This document shows, one piece after another, positions 7,655-16,448 of a stretch of DNA of 39,555 nucleotides. A model generated the notes under the pieces. That model did no database searches, was not told the DNA's origin, and saw only the letters and a list, made by a program, of their open reading frames with translations. Made by a program: the position numbers and the translations under genes. The stretch comes from an uncultured Lachnospiraceae bacterium. GTDB taxonomy: Bacteria; Bacillota; Clostridia; Lachnospirales; Lachnospiraceae. Where the stretch lies: the NCBI GenBank assembly GCA_947176505.1, contig CAMWQW010000031.1, positions 1 to 39,555 on the forward strand, read 5' to 3'. Positions within the stretch are counted from its first letter, which is position 1. Every line of letters begins with the position of its first letter.

Positions 7655-8173
7655 ATGAAACAGGAAGAACTGGAAAATTATATTTACGCATACGGTAAGG
7701 ATTTATATTCGTTCTGCTGCTGTGTGACGCACAGCCGTCAGGAGGCGGACGACTTATATCAGGATACGTTTCTGAAAATGTATGAGCTGGGTGAGAAAGT
7801 GGTAATCCGGTCTAATGCGAAAAGCTTTATGATGAGTGTCGCACTGAATTTGTATCGGAACCATAAGCGGAAGCAATCAGTAAGGCAGAAGATTATAGGC
7901 ATCAATGTATCTGTTGACGAGGTGGCGGACAGCATCGCCTGTATAGGAGCGGAAACAGAAGAGATGATGATGGCAAAAGAGGAGAGAAGACTGGTCAGGG
8001 CAGCGGTCATACAGTTGCCGGATAAATACAGAATACCGATTTTGCTATATTACATGGAAAATCTGTCGCTTCAGGATGTGGCAGCAGTGATGCAGGTTCC
8101 GGAGGGGACGGTAAAGACCAGATTACGCAGGGCGAAGAAGATTCTGAGGGAGAATTTGGAGGATTTGCTATGA
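7655..8173 (+). CDS. ECF RNA polymerase sigma factor 1
   Basis: This 172-residue protein has region 2 at about residues 8-75 (EADDLYQDTFLKMYEL and SFMMSVALNLYRNHKRK) and region 4 at about 113-168 (LPDKYRIPILLYYMENLSLQDVAAVMQVPEGTVKTRLRRAKK, with a helix-turn-helix). It lacks regions 1 and 3, as ECF factors do. GGAGG lies 5 bases before the ATG. It overlaps the next gene by ATGA, which is the usual coupling with an anti-sigma partner. It would direct core polymerase to a small regulon after release from that membrane protein. Confidence 0.95.
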   Translation: MKQEELENYIYAYGKDLYSFCCCVTHSRQEADDLYQDTFLKMYELGEKVVIRSNAKSFMMSVALNLYRNHKRKQSVRQKIIGINVSVDEVADSIACIGAETEEMMMAKEERRLVRAAVIQLPDKYRIPILLYYMENLSLQDVAAVMQVPEGTVKTRLRRAKKILRENLEDLL

Positions 8174-9363
8174 AAAAGGATATAGATAGATTGTTAAAAA
8201 CAGCGTTGACTCCAATGGATCAGCCGTATGAAGAGTTGAATAACAGGATTCTTCTGGAAGTGAAGGAGAGAGAAAATATGGCTGGTAGAAAAAGAAGAGT
8301 TCGTAGAAGGATTCCGGCTGCGGCAATTGCGGCAGCATGTATATTAATGTTGTGTTCGGGGACGGCTTTGGCGGTGTATAAGTATTTGACGCCTGCACAA
8401 GTGGCGGAAGAGACAGAAGACGGTGCGCTGCAAGAAGCGTTTTCGGGTAATGATGCGATTTTGGTCAATGAGACGCAGGAGAGCGGCGGTTTTCGGATTA
8501 CATTGCTTGGAAGTGTGGCGGGTAGAAATGTAAGCGACTATATACCGGTAGATGCCGATACGGGCGAAATGGAAGATAATGACAAAATTTACACGATAGT
8601 GGCGATTGAGCGCGCGGACGGTGTCCAGATGCCTGATACGAGTACAGATGCCTATGGAGATACACCTTTCTATGTGTCTCATTACATTCATGGGCTTGAC
8701 CCGAATCAGTACAGCATTATGAGTATGGGGGGAAATTATACCGAATTTGTTAAAGACGGTATAATGTATCGTTTGCTTGAAATGGATAATATTGAGATGT
8801 TTGCGGATAGGGGCATCTATGTGGGGGTAAACTCGGGCAGCTTTTATGATTCGGAAGCTTACAATTATGATGCAAATACCGGTGAGATGAGCTGCAATGA
8901 GAATTATACAGGAGTAAACGCGTTATTCAAACTTCCTGTTGATACATCAAAAGCTGATCCTGCGGCGGCGGAGGCATATCTAAAAGAATTGCAGGCGTCT
9001 TGGAGTATGCCTGAGGAACCGAGGGAAATGGATGCGGCGGATTTAGACGCAGAAGAGTTTATGAACAGGCTGACTCCGGAGAATCTTGATGAGTATGCAG
9101 AACCCATTGAATCCACGAGACAGACTTGTACAGCCGAAAAATCAAGCAACGGTGAAACTCTTCTGAGATATTCTTATGAGCTGGAGAGCGGTGCAGGAAC
9201 AAGTGGAACAATTGTTCTGGAACAGTTGTTTCCTGACGGTAAGTCTGGAGTAAATATTGGCAGCTACAGTTATAATGAGAAGGGTTTGTCAAGCTTGTTA
9301 TTTGATGTATTCATACTGAACGAGGACGGAACGGTCACGTTTGTCGCGTATCGTCCGAAGTGA
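8170..9363 (+). CDS. DUF4179-type membrane anti-sigma factor (partner of sigma 1)
   Basis: This 397-residue protein has a short cytoplasmic N-terminal part (1-46) ending in a basic cluster (RKRRVRRR), one membrane span (about 48-70) and a large extracellular domain containing a DUF4179-like segment (NETQESGGFRITLLGSVAGR, about 96-116). It begins inside the sigma gene stop (ATGA overlap). In Firmicutes such proteins hold the cognate ECF sigma at the membrane, although I see no HxxxCxxC zinc anti-sigma motif, so the sequestering contact would be through the short N-terminal helix. The 3' end overlaps the convergent LacI-family gene by 29 bases. Confidence 0.8.
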   Translation: MKKDIDRLLKTALTPMDQPYEELNNRILLEVKERENMAGRKRRVRRRIPAAAIAAACILMLCSGTALAVYKYLTPAQVAEETEDGALQEAFSGNDAILVNETQESGGFRITLLGSVAGRNVSDYIPVDADTGEMEDNDKIYTIVAIERADGVQMPDTSTDAYGDTPFYVSHYIHGLDPNQYSIMSMGGNYTEFVKDGIMYRLLEMDNIEMFADRGIYVGVNSGSFYDSEAYNYDANTGEMSCNENYTGVNALFKLPVDTSKADPAAAEAYLKELQASWSMPEEPREMDAADLDAEEFMNRLTPENLDEYAEPIESTRQTCTAEKSSNGETLLRYSYELESGAGTSGTIVLEQLFPDGKSGVNIGSYSYNEKGLSSLLFDVFILNEDGTVTFVAYRPK

Positions 9364-10372
9364 TATTCGTGGTACGTCCCTGACGCAGAACAGGCAGAGT
9401 CGTATAAGTTTGCACTAATAAGGAAGGGTTTTCGAGTTTTCTAAACAGCATAACAGCGGCTTGTACGCCTAAATCGTAGACGTCAATATCTATAATCGTA
9501 GGTGCGGGTTCAATCAAGGCGGAGTAAGGATAACTGTCGAAGGTAAGAAAAGCAATTTCTTCGGGAATCCGTATATGGCTATCCTGTAATGCTTTGGATA
9601 AACCCAGAGCCAAAGTATTGTTCTCGCAAATAATTGCCTGAGGCGGTTCCGGCAGAGCAAGCAATTCCATAGATTTGCGGTAAGCGTCCTCTCTGGTGGA
9701 GTCTGTGTAGAGGATATATTCGTCGGGAACTTTATAGCCATATTCATACATGACACCCAGAAAACCGTTGAGGCGCTGCATGGAAATATGATCGTCATGA
9801 CTTTCGGCGAGAAAGGCAATTTTTTCATAATGGCACTGTAACATATGACCGGCAGCGAATTCTCCGGCAAGTCCGTTGTTGGTATCAATCCAGCAGATAC
9901 GGCTTCTGCGTCCCGGATTACCGATATATATATGGGGAAACTGTGTGTCCATCAGTATTTTAGCCATTCCGGGAATGTTACTGGAACCGTGAATCAGGAT
10001 ACCGTCGGCGATACGGCTGGTAATTAAATTTGAGAGAAACGTTTCGGGAGAACTGTCCTGAGGGATATCTGAAAGCATTAAGGTATATCCCTGAGAGGAC
10101 AGTTCTTTTTGTATGCCGCAGAGAATATCGAACATGTGTGGATTGTGGTATGCTTCGTCTTTTTTCAGGCTGGATAAAAAGATAATGTTTTTGGTAGCGC
10201 CTCTTGCAAAGCTGACAGCTCTCGCATTAGGCGTGTAATGTAATTTATCGATTGCCGCATGGACACGTGCACAGGTTTCCGGGGAGATAGAGCTCCAGTT
10301 ATTCAGTACTTTTGAAACGGTGGATGTGGATACGCCGGCTTCTTTTGCGACGTCGCGGATTGTTACGGACAT
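9335..10372 (-). CDS. LacI-family repressor of the alpha-glucan locus
   Basis: This 345-residue regulator starts with a LacI helix-turn-helix and hinge (TIRDVAKEAGVSTSTVSKVLNN, residues 3-24; TPNARAVSFARG, about 52-63). The remainder is a periplasmic-binding-protein-like sensor domain, including GDGILIHGSSNI, HISMQRLNGFLGVMYEYG, PQAIICENNTLALGLSKAL and the terminal VRQGRTT region. It is divergent from the sugar binding protein gene, and an 11-bp element occurs once before each gene in opposite orientation. It probably represses both the transporter/amylase operon and itself until a maltodextrin-like sugar binds. Its tail overlaps the end of the anti-sigma gene. Confidence 0.94.
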   Translation of the reverse strand: MSVTIRDVAKEAGVSTSTVSKVLNNWSSISPETCARVHAAIDKLHYTPNARAVSFARGATKNIIFLSSLKKDEAYHNPHMFDILCGIQKELSSQGYTLMLSDIPQDSSPETFLSNLITSRIADGILIHGSSNIPGMAKILMDTQFPHIYIGNPGRRSRICWIDTNNGLAGEFAAGHMLQCHYEKIAFLAESHDDHISMQRLNGFLGVMYEYGYKVPDEYILYTDSTREDAYRKSMELLALPEPPQAIICENNTLALGLSKALQDSHIRIPEEIAFLTFDSYPYSALIEPAPTIIDIDVYDLGVQAAVMLFRKLENPSLLVQTYTTLPVLRQGRTTNITSDDTRQT

Positions 10373-10424
10373 GGTTACTTCTCCTATTCGTCTTCTTGTG
10401 AAAATAGTCTAAATTCAAGTTAAT

Positions 10425-10451
10425 AGTATAGCGGTTTCCTAACAAAGTCAA
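10425..10451 (-). promoter_or_regulatory. LacI-family gene promoter with embedded operator half
   Basis: On the minus strand TTGACT (10446-10451) and TATACT (10425-10430) are 15 bases apart, somewhat short. Between them lies TTAGGAAACCG (minus strand, 10432-10442), the same 11-mer found in opposite orientation at 10544-10554. An operator between -35 and -10 implies autorepression. Confidence 0.6.
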
Positions 10452-10524
10452 TATAAAAAAGGGAATAAGATAGAAAAAATATAGCAAAAGTGATATAAAT
10501 ATCATAACAAAGCGATGCGCGTCA

Positions 10525-10560
10525 TTTGGAATAAATTCCAAAATTAGGAAACCGATTTCA
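10525..10560 (+). promoter_or_regulatory. Operator region before the sugar binding protein gene
   Basis: TTTGGAAT-AA-ATTCCAAA (10525-10542) is a perfect 8-2-8 inverted repeat. It is followed at 10544-10554 by TTAGGAAACCG, the inverted copy of the element in the lacI-type promoter. GAAACCGATTTC (10549-10560) has the central CG and imperfect dyad typical of LacI-family operators. The site lies 45-80 bases before the binding-protein start, suitable for repression. Confidence 0.65.
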
Positions 10561-10604
10561 CGAACGAATTCCAAAAGAATTGAGGATTCAGAATGGAGGA
10601 TAAT

Positions 10605-11903
10605 ATGAGAAAGAGTATAAAGAAGAAATTAAGCCTGCTTTTGGCGGGCGCGATGGCAGCAGGAACGCTGACGGGATGTGGGCAGGATGCGGAAAGCAGC
10701 ACTGGGATCACGACGGAAGGTGCAGTGCCTGAGACGGATAATGCGACAGAAGAAGCATCAACGTCTGGTGAGCCGGTAACGATCACAGCTTGGCACGATA
10801 ATGATGAAGCAATGATGGAAGCACTGGCTGCTGTGGTAAATGAGAAACTTGCAGGAGAGAATATTACCCTGCGTTTTGAAAAGAAGAGTGATGTCAGCGG
10901 ACAGATCAGATTGTACGGAACGGATGCGGCAAACGGACCGGATATGTATCTTTTTGCACATGACTCTCTGGGTGGCTTTGCCGAGATGGGTATTTTGGAG
11001 CCGGTAGGCAATTTAATCAGTGAGGATAAAGAGGCGGACTTACTACCGATGACAATAGAGGCGGCAAGTTATAAAGGGGAACAGTACCTGATGCCGGTGT
11101 ACTATGAAACACTTTTGTTCATGTACAACAAATCGTTGTGGAAAGGAGAAGTACCTTCCACTACAGATGAACTATATGATTATATGGTTGAAAATACAGA
11201 TACAAATGCGGGAACTTATGCGCTGGTAAATCAGCATTCCAATTCGTATAACGTTGCGCCTTTTATCAATGGTTTTGGGGGATATATTATTGATAAAGAT
11301 GCGAATCCCGGGCTGAATGTTCAGGAAACAAAGGATGCAATCAGTTATAACAAGAAGTTTGCCGAGTTACAGGCGGATGGAGATTACAATACGGTAACGG
11401 CATTATTTAATGAAGGAAACGCTGCTGCAATTATAGGCGGACCGTGGTTGATATCCGGAATTAAAGAAGCCGGCATCGATCTTGGAATCAAATCACTCTG
11501 TGATTTTACGCTTCCGAATGGAGACGTGATGACGCCTTATTCCGGAGTACAGTGTCTGGGCGTGCTCAAATATGCGGCTGAAAGCAAGAAAGAAGCGCTC
11601 ACGAGAGTTTTGGAAGTTCTGGCAGAGCCGGAAGTTGGTATCACATTAGCGAAAGAGTTTAACTGTGCACCTGCAAACAGTAAGGCATATGAGGATGCTG
11701 ATGTTGCGGCAAATGAAATGATTTTGGCAATGGAGAAGAGTGCGAAGAAGGCAGTGCCGATGTCTAATATACCGGAAATGAGCGTTATGTGGGGACCGGC
11801 GGAATCTCTACTGGCGGCAGTAAATAAATCCGGAGAAGACGTTGACACGGCGGCGGATAAATATCAGAAAGAGGCATTGCAGGCAATTGCGGATATGCAG
11901 TGA
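10605..11903 (+). CDS. Maltodextrin/cyclodextrin-type ABC substrate-binding lipoprotein
   Basis: This protein is 432 residues from the ATG at 10605, chosen because GGAGG at 10595-10599 sits 5 bases upstream; an in-frame ATG at 10593 overlaps that site. A lipoprotein signal peptide (MRKSIKKKLSLLLAGAMAAG) ends in lipobox LTGC with Cys25. A low-complexity linker rich in T, E and S (about 26-60) is followed by a family 1 solute-binding fold (ITAWHDNDEAMMEAL, GPDMYLFAHDSLGGFAEMG, YNKSLW, AAIIGGPWLISGI). The MalE/CycB branch is suggested by these motifs and by the downstream GH13 enzyme. It would sit on the membrane exterior and pass oligosaccharides to the two permeases encoded next. Confidence 0.93.
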   Translation: MRKSIKKKLSLLLAGAMAAGTLTGCGQDAESSTGITTEGAVPETDNATEEASTSGEPVTITAWHDNDEAMMEALAAVVNEKLAGENITLRFEKKSDVSGQIRLYGTDAANGPDMYLFAHDSLGGFAEMGILEPVGNLISEDKEADLLPMTIEAASYKGEQYLMPVYYETLLFMYNKSLWKGEVPSTTDELYDYMVENTDTNAGTYALVNQHSNSYNVAPFINGFGGYIIDKDANPGLNVQETKDAISYNKKFAELQADGDYNTVTALFNEGNAAAIIGGPWLISGIKEAGIDLGIKSLCDFTLPNGDVMTPYSGVQCLGVLKYAAESKKEALTRVLEVLAEPEVGITLAKEFNCAPANSKAYEDADVAANEMILAMEKSAKKAVPMSNIPEMSVMWGPAESLLAAVNKSGEDVDTAADKYQKEALQAIADMQ

Positions 11904-11977
11904 TATAGTCAGACTCCGAAGGGAATTAAATTTATATCGTATACAATGTGATAAAAATGAGAGGAATGGGAACAAAC

Positions 11978-12865
11978 ATGAAAAAATCTAACAGAAAACT
12001 TACGCCTTGGTTATATAATTTCCCGGCATTTATACTGATTGGGATAATCGTGTTGTTTCCCATTCTGTATACAGGTTATATTTCTTTGACAAACATGAAT
12101 CTTTACCATTGGCAGGACTATACATTTGTCGGTGCGGATAACTATGTGCGGGCGCTGGGGAAAGTGGATTCTGGTTTCATAGCGGCGCTTTTCACGACTA
12201 TTCTGTGGACGGTTGTAAATATGGTGCTGGATGTGGGCATTGCATATATTCTTGCAATCGGATTAAATGTGGAGGGGCTTCGAGGCAGAAGAATATATAA
12301 GACACTTATCATTTTTCCGTGGGCAATGCCTGCATATGTGTCGATTCTGGCATGGCGTGTGGGGATGTATAATACGGAGTTTGGGCTGCTTAACAAAGTG
12401 TTGGTGGCGTTAGGATTTGAAAAAATGGATTTTCTGTCAAAAAATGTTCCGGCATTTCTATCCTGCGTGGTCTTGAATTTGTGGATGTCTCTGCCCTATA
12501 TGGTCGTTATGTTTGACGGCGCACTGCAGAGCATAGACCGCAGTATGTATGAGAGCGCCATTTTGGACGGCGCGGGAGCATGGCAGAAGAATTGGTATAT
12601 TACAATTCCTTCTTTGCGTAAAGTAATGGCGCCGGTGGTAATTATGACTACATTTACAACCTTTAAGCAGTTTGATATTGTATACCTTCTGACTATGCAG
12701 AAAGGTGCCGTGTCAGGCTCAACGATGCAGACCATCATCACATATGCGCATCAGAATGCATTTGTTTCTAATAATTACGGACTATCCTCGGCAGTATCTA
12801 TTGTAATTTTCGTAATAATCATTGCATTTTCTGCGTGGACGAATCGGGCAGCGAAAGAAGTATAA
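11978..12865 (+). CDS. Sugar ABC transporter permease, MalF type
   Basis: This protein is 295 residues from the ATG at 11978; upstream in-frame starts (GTG 11948, ATG 11957, ATG 11966) exist, and GAGAGG at 11959-11964 best serves 11978. It has six or so membrane segments and the EAA loop ESAILDGAGAWQKNWYITIPSL near residue 200, which docks the ATPase. TGYISLTNMNLYHWQDYTFVG is typical of the MalF/UgpA periplasmic N-terminal part without the long MalF loop. It follows the binding protein by 74 bases. No ATPase gene is in the operon, so a shared multitask ATPase (MsmX/UgpC type) elsewhere is likely. Confidence 0.93.
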   Translation: MKKSNRKLTPWLYNFPAFILIGIIVLFPILYTGYISLTNMNLYHWQDYTFVGADNYVRALGKVDSGFIAALFTTILWTVVNMVLDVGIAYILAIGLNVEGLRGRRIYKTLIIFPWAMPAYVSILAWRVGMYNTEFGLLNKVLVALGFEKMDFLSKNVPAFLSCVVLNLWMSLPYMVVMFDGALQSIDRSMYESAILDGAGAWQKNWYITIPSLRKVMAPVVIMTTFTTFKQFDIVYLLTMQKGAVSGSTMQTIITYAHQNAFVSNNYGLSSAVSIVIFVIIIAFSAWTNRAAKEV

Positions 12866-12874
12866 GGAGGGTTT

Positions 12875-13735
12875 ATGATGATAAACAAGACGGCGACATT
12901 GTCTGTAAAGAAAAGAATACGATTGACATGCTTAAATCTCTTCTATATTGGTGTCTGTTTTTTGGGATTAGTGCCGATTATATATGTTTTTTTGTTATCG
13001 GTCAGCGGTGGGGGAGGTGCATTGAAGACGGGGCTTTCCATATTGCCGGAAAAGTTTACTTTAGACAATTACCGTAGGATTATCGTAGAAGAACCTTTTT
13101 TGAGATGGCTCTTGAATTCGGTAGTGCTGAGCGTGGGGACTATGGTGATTGCAATGGGGACAAGTGTGTTGGCATCCTATGCCTTTTCAAGATTTCGGTT
13201 TGTGGGAAAGAATGCGTCTATGCAGATATTACTTTTGCTGAATGCATTTCCGCAGATTCTGTCGATGTTTGCAATCTTTCGTCTGTTCAGATTGATGAAT
13301 CTTTTGGATTCCCATGTCGGACTGATTTTCATTTATGCAGGAAGTATGTGTATTTTCAGCATATGGAATATGAAAGGATACTTCGATTCCATTCCGATTG
13401 AAATAGAAGAGGCGTCTAAGATAGACGGTGCAAGTAACTTTCAACTGATCTTAAGAATTATCCTGCCGCTGGCGCGCCCGGCAATCATTGTAACGGCAGT
13501 TATGGTATTGATTTTTGTCTGGAATGAATATTTGTTTGCCACTACTTTTATGCTAAAAGAAGAGAGCTATACTCTGGCAGGCGGACTATACCAATTACAA
13601 GCAAACGATTACAGCAGGAGCTGGCCGCTGTTTTCTGCAGCAGCGATATTAGTGTCGATTCCGATTCTCATTATCTTCTTCTGCTTCCAGAAGTATATGG
13701 TGTCCGGTTTGACGGCAGGCGGCGTGAAAGGATAG
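12875..13735 (+). CDS. Sugar ABC transporter permease, MalG type
   Basis: This 286-residue protein has AAGGAGG four to five bases before the ATG and follows the MalF-type gene after 9 bases. It has six predicted membrane spans. The EAA loop reads IEEASKIDGASNFQLILRIILPLARP (about residues 170-195), and the C-terminus ends SGLTAGGVKG, the classical MalG-family end. With the preceding gene it forms the heterodimeric translocation pore for the oligosaccharide taken up by the lipoprotein. Confidence 0.95.
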   Translation: MMINKTATLSVKKRIRLTCLNLFYIGVCFLGLVPIIYVFLLSVSGGGGALKTGLSILPEKFTLDNYRRIIVEEPFLRWLLNSVVLSVGTMVIAMGTSVLASYAFSRFRFVGKNASMQILLLLNAFPQILSMFAIFRLFRLMNLLDSHVGLIFIYAGSMCIFSIWNMKGYFDSIPIEIEEASKIDGASNFQLILRIILPLARPAIIVTAVMVLIFVWNEYLFATTFMLKEESYTLAGGLYQLQANDYSRSWPLFSAAAILVSIPILIIFFCFQKYMVSGLTAGGVKG

Positions 13736-13803
13736 GACATGCGAAAAGGGTGCATTTTCCGCGTACTGGGAATGTGCGTCAGAAAAAGAAAAAGTAAGGA
13801 ATT

Positions 13804-15600
13804 ATGAGGGAAAATAAAATGAATAAAAGTGCGGTTTTACATATACCAATGTCCCGGTATGCCTTTGCTTGGTCGGAGAGTTGTTTTATAATCCGGCTGC
13901 GAGCGGGCAAGGGAGACTTAGATTGTTGTACGCTTTTTTATGGAGACAGGGCATGCACATCGTCTCCGGTTCAATTCAAATCTGTCGGAATGCAAAAGCG
14001 GTATGAGGATGAGCTGTATGATTTCTATGAAGTAATGTTAGCGGATTGTCCGCGGCGTATCTGTTATTATTTTCTGCTAGAAAAAGAAAATGAAAAAATA
14101 TATTATTATGCCGATTCTTTTCATCAAGGAATGCCTGATATCATTACGGAAGACGGTTTCGTGATAGAAGGCAGAAGCGAATACTATCAATATCCTTATA
14201 TTTTACGTTCGGAGGTGGTAAAGCTGCCGGAATGGTATACAGATGCGGTAGTCTATAATATTTTTCCGGACAGTTTCGCGGATGGCAGAAGAAGTTTATC
14301 GGAAAGAGGGCAGACGTTCACAAGTGAAGACGGTATGGTGAGCCGCAGTCGTTTGGGCGGCACCATTCGCGGCATTACGGAGAATCTGGATTATATTTGT
14401 GATTTGGGATTTAATTGTCTGTACTTAAATCCGGTTTTCTGCGCGGGTGAATACCATAAATATGATATTGTGGACTATTATCATATTGACCCATGTATGG
14501 GAACAGATGAAGATTTTCTGGAATTGACAGAGGCGGTGCATGAAAGAGGAATGCACATCATCATAGATGGGGTATTTAATCATTGCAGCTGGCATTTTCC
14601 AAAGTTTGAGGATGTGGTACAGAAAGGGGAAGCCTCTGCCTATAAAGACTGGTTTTATGAGCTTACCTACCCGGTAATCCGACCAAAGACAGAGGAAGAA
14701 GAACCGGGGTATGCCTGTTTTGCCTATGAACGCAAAATGCCGAAACTAAATACGGCGAATCCGGAAGTACAGGATTATTTTGCGCAGGTGGGACGTTATT
14801 GGATTGAAAAATTCCATGTAGACGGCTGGCGGTTGGACGTTGCAAATGAGGTGGATAAAAATTTCTGGCGTAAATTCAGGAGCGCTGTGCGGGAAGCAAA
14901 TCCGGAGACTGTTCTGATTGGTGAAGTCTGGGAAGACGCGGAGGTCTGGCTTAAGGGAGATATGTTTGACTCTGTTATGAATTATGACTTCAGAAAGCAT
15001 TGCCGCGATTTCTTTGCTTTACAGCAGACGACGGCTGATGGGTTCGGATGGAATATGACGGACATGTTTCTACGCTATCCGGCGCAAGTAAGCTGTGGAC
15101 AGCTTAATTTGTTAGACAGTCATGATGTGGCGCGCTTCTACAGTCTGTGTGGAGAGGATTATGATAAGTGGCAGGCGGCGTTTCTGTATCTATGTATGGC
15201 ACCCGGCGTCCCCAGCGTTTTCTATGGAGATGAAAAGAGAATCGGTGGTATCCGTGAGGAGGAATACCGAAGAGGGATGCTGTGGACACAGAACTGTGCG
15301 GCGGAAGCAGAGTTTGTGCAAAAGGTTATTGCAGTTCGTAAAGAATGGATTGAAGCTTATGATGAGTATAGAATACTGTGTGCAGACAAGGAGACAAATC
15401 TGCTGGTGTTTGAGAGAGTAGGCAGGAATCGTGTACGTGTGCTGATTTATATGGGAACAGCAGCAGTCGATGTGGGGGAGTATCTTGCAGGCGGCAGGAT
15501 TCTGCTGCAGAAAGGAGTGGGAGAGCCGGGGACGGAACAGGCGGCAGAAGGTTTTCGCCAAATAAAAGAAAAAGGGTATGCAGTGCTGGTGATGGAGTAG
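13804..15600 (+). CDS. GH13 cyclomaltodextrinase / neopullulanase-like enzyme
   Basis: This 598-residue protein has no signal peptide, so it acts in the cytoplasm on imported maltooligosaccharides or cyclodextrins. An N-terminal beta-domain of the GH13_20 type (LHIPMSRYAFAW, LFYGDR) occupies about residues 10-135. The barrel shows region I DGVFNHC (about 258), region II GWRLDVANEV with nucleophile D345, region III IGEVWEDAEVW with acid/base E374 and region IV LLDSHD with D441, where the usual N before HD is S. A second start at ATG 13819 (GAGGG 7 bases upstream) is equally plausible. It is last in the repressor-controlled operon, converting the transported glucan to glucose and maltose. Confidence 0.93.
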   Translation: MRENKMNKSAVLHIPMSRYAFAWSESCFIIRLRAGKGDLDCCTLFYGDRACTSSPVQFKSVGMQKRYEDELYDFYEVMLADCPRRICYYFLLEKENEKIYYYADSFHQGMPDIITEDGFVIEGRSEYYQYPYILRSEVVKLPEWYTDAVVYNIFPDSFADGRRSLSERGQTFTSEDGMVSRSRLGGTIRGITENLDYICDLGFNCLYLNPVFCAGEYHKYDIVDYYHIDPCMGTDEDFLELTEAVHERGMHIIIDGVFNHCSWHFPKFEDVVQKGEASAYKDWFYELTYPVIRPKTEEEEPGYACFAYERKMPKLNTANPEVQDYFAQVGRYWIEKFHVDGWRLDVANEVDKNFWRKFRSAVREANPETVLIGEVWEDAEVWLKGDMFDSVMNYDFRKHCRDFFALQQTTADGFGWNMTDMFLRYPAQVSCGQLNLLDSHDVARFYSLCGEDYDKWQAAFLYLCMAPGVPSVFYGDEKRIGGIREEEYRRGMLWTQNCAAEAEFVQKVIAVRKEWIEAYDEYRILCADKETNLLVFERVGRNRVRVLIYMGTAAVDVGEYLAGGRILLQKGVGEPGTEQAAEGFRQIKEKGYAVLVME

Positions 15601-15648
15601 ATTTTGAATAAGAGGTGTGGTATTTTTATATTACAGGAAATTCTACCA

Positions 15649-15699
15649 GACATAGTATGTCGGGTTGCAGAAATACGACATTTTCTCACTTTGTGTCGT
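15649..15699 (+). promoter_or_regulatory. Clustered TGTCG/CGACA dyads before the XRE regulator gene
   Basis: GACATA-G-TATGTC (15649-15661) is a perfect 6-1-6 palindrome. ATGTCG (15657-15662) and CGACAT (15676-15681) form a further dyad, and ACGACA (15675-15680) pairs with TGTCGT (15694-15699). The recurring TGTCG half-site in front of an XRE-type gene suggests operator sites for it. Confidence 0.45.
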
Positions 15700-15750
15700 G
15701 TTCATTGTGACAGAGTTAAGTTATCCTATCGGTGAAGGAGGAACAGAGAA

Positions 15751-16257
15751 ATGGACCTAAAAAAGACGGGAAGTTTTTTTAAAGAGCTTCGAGGCGAAAA
15801 GGGACTTACACAGGAACAGTTGGCAGAGCATTTCGGTGTTTCCGGCAGAACGGTTTCACGATGGGAAACAGGCAGCAATATGCCGGATCTGGATGTTCTT
15901 ATCGAGATGGCAGATTTCTATGAGGTAGACTTAAGAGAACTGTTAGACGGAGAAAGGAAAAGTGAGAGAATGAATAAAGAATTAGAAGAAACCGTATTAA
16001 AGGTTGCGGACTACAGCAATGACGAGAAAAAGAGATTGATGAAAAGAATGCACATTATTTGCTGGATGGGCGTAATCAGTTTTATCATTTATATGATTTT
16101 GGATATCAGGGGAATGGCTGATAGCGGCATCACTGAGGACATCGCATCATTTTGTCTTGGATTGTCGTTCGGAATACTGCTGGTTTCCGTTCTGTATACA
16201 AGCCGTCATATGTCTAAAATCAGAACGTTTAAGAAAAAAATGCTCAATCGCGGCTAG
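15751..16257 (+). CDS. XRE-family regulator with membrane-spanning C-terminus
   Basis: This 168-residue protein has an N-terminal Cro/CI helix-turn-helix (FFKELRGEKGLTQEQLAEHFGVSGRTVSRWETGSNMPDLDVLIEMADFYEV, residues 9-59), a charged linker (about 65-100) and two hydrophobic segments (about 104-122 and 132-152) ending in a basic tail. The coupling of a DNA-binding domain to a two-span tail is frequent in Lachnospiraceae; such proteins are membrane-tethered regulators of unknown signal. GGAGGAACAGAG precedes the ATG. It is monocistronic: a terminator follows at 16292. Confidence 0.9.
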   Translation: MDLKKTGSFFKELRGEKGLTQEQLAEHFGVSGRTVSRWETGSNMPDLDVLIEMADFYEVDLRELLDGERKSERMNKELEETVLKVADYSNDEKKRLMKRMHIICWMGVISFIIYMILDIRGMADSGITEDIASFCLGLSFGILLVSVLYTSRHMSKIRTFKKKMLNRG

Positions 16258-16291
16258 AACCGGCATAAAGATAATTGAATAGTGAACAACT

Positions 16292-16321
16292 AAGGGGCAG
16301 ACTTAAGGTTTGCCTCTTTTT
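16292..16321 (+). terminator. Intrinsic terminator after the XRE regulator
   Basis: AAGGGGCAGACT (16292-16303) pairs fully with GGTTTGCCTCTT (16307-16318), using three G-U pairs, around a TAA loop, and runs into a T-tract ending at 16321. Confidence 0.85.
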
Positions 16322-16448
16322 AGCGTAGAGTTATCTTTGGAGAAATTGTCCGGTTTTATGGCAACTATATTGGGGGCAATATTTATCTAATTAAGCAGAA
16401 GGGTTAAAATACCTGTGGTACCGACAGAGGAAAGGTGTGATTAGGTGA

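Noticed and set aside
8170..9363. Zinc-type anti-sigma (HxxxCxxC) domain in the sigma 1 partner.
   Set aside because: No such motif is present in the N-terminal 50 residues, so only the general DUF4179/membrane anti-sigma call is kept.
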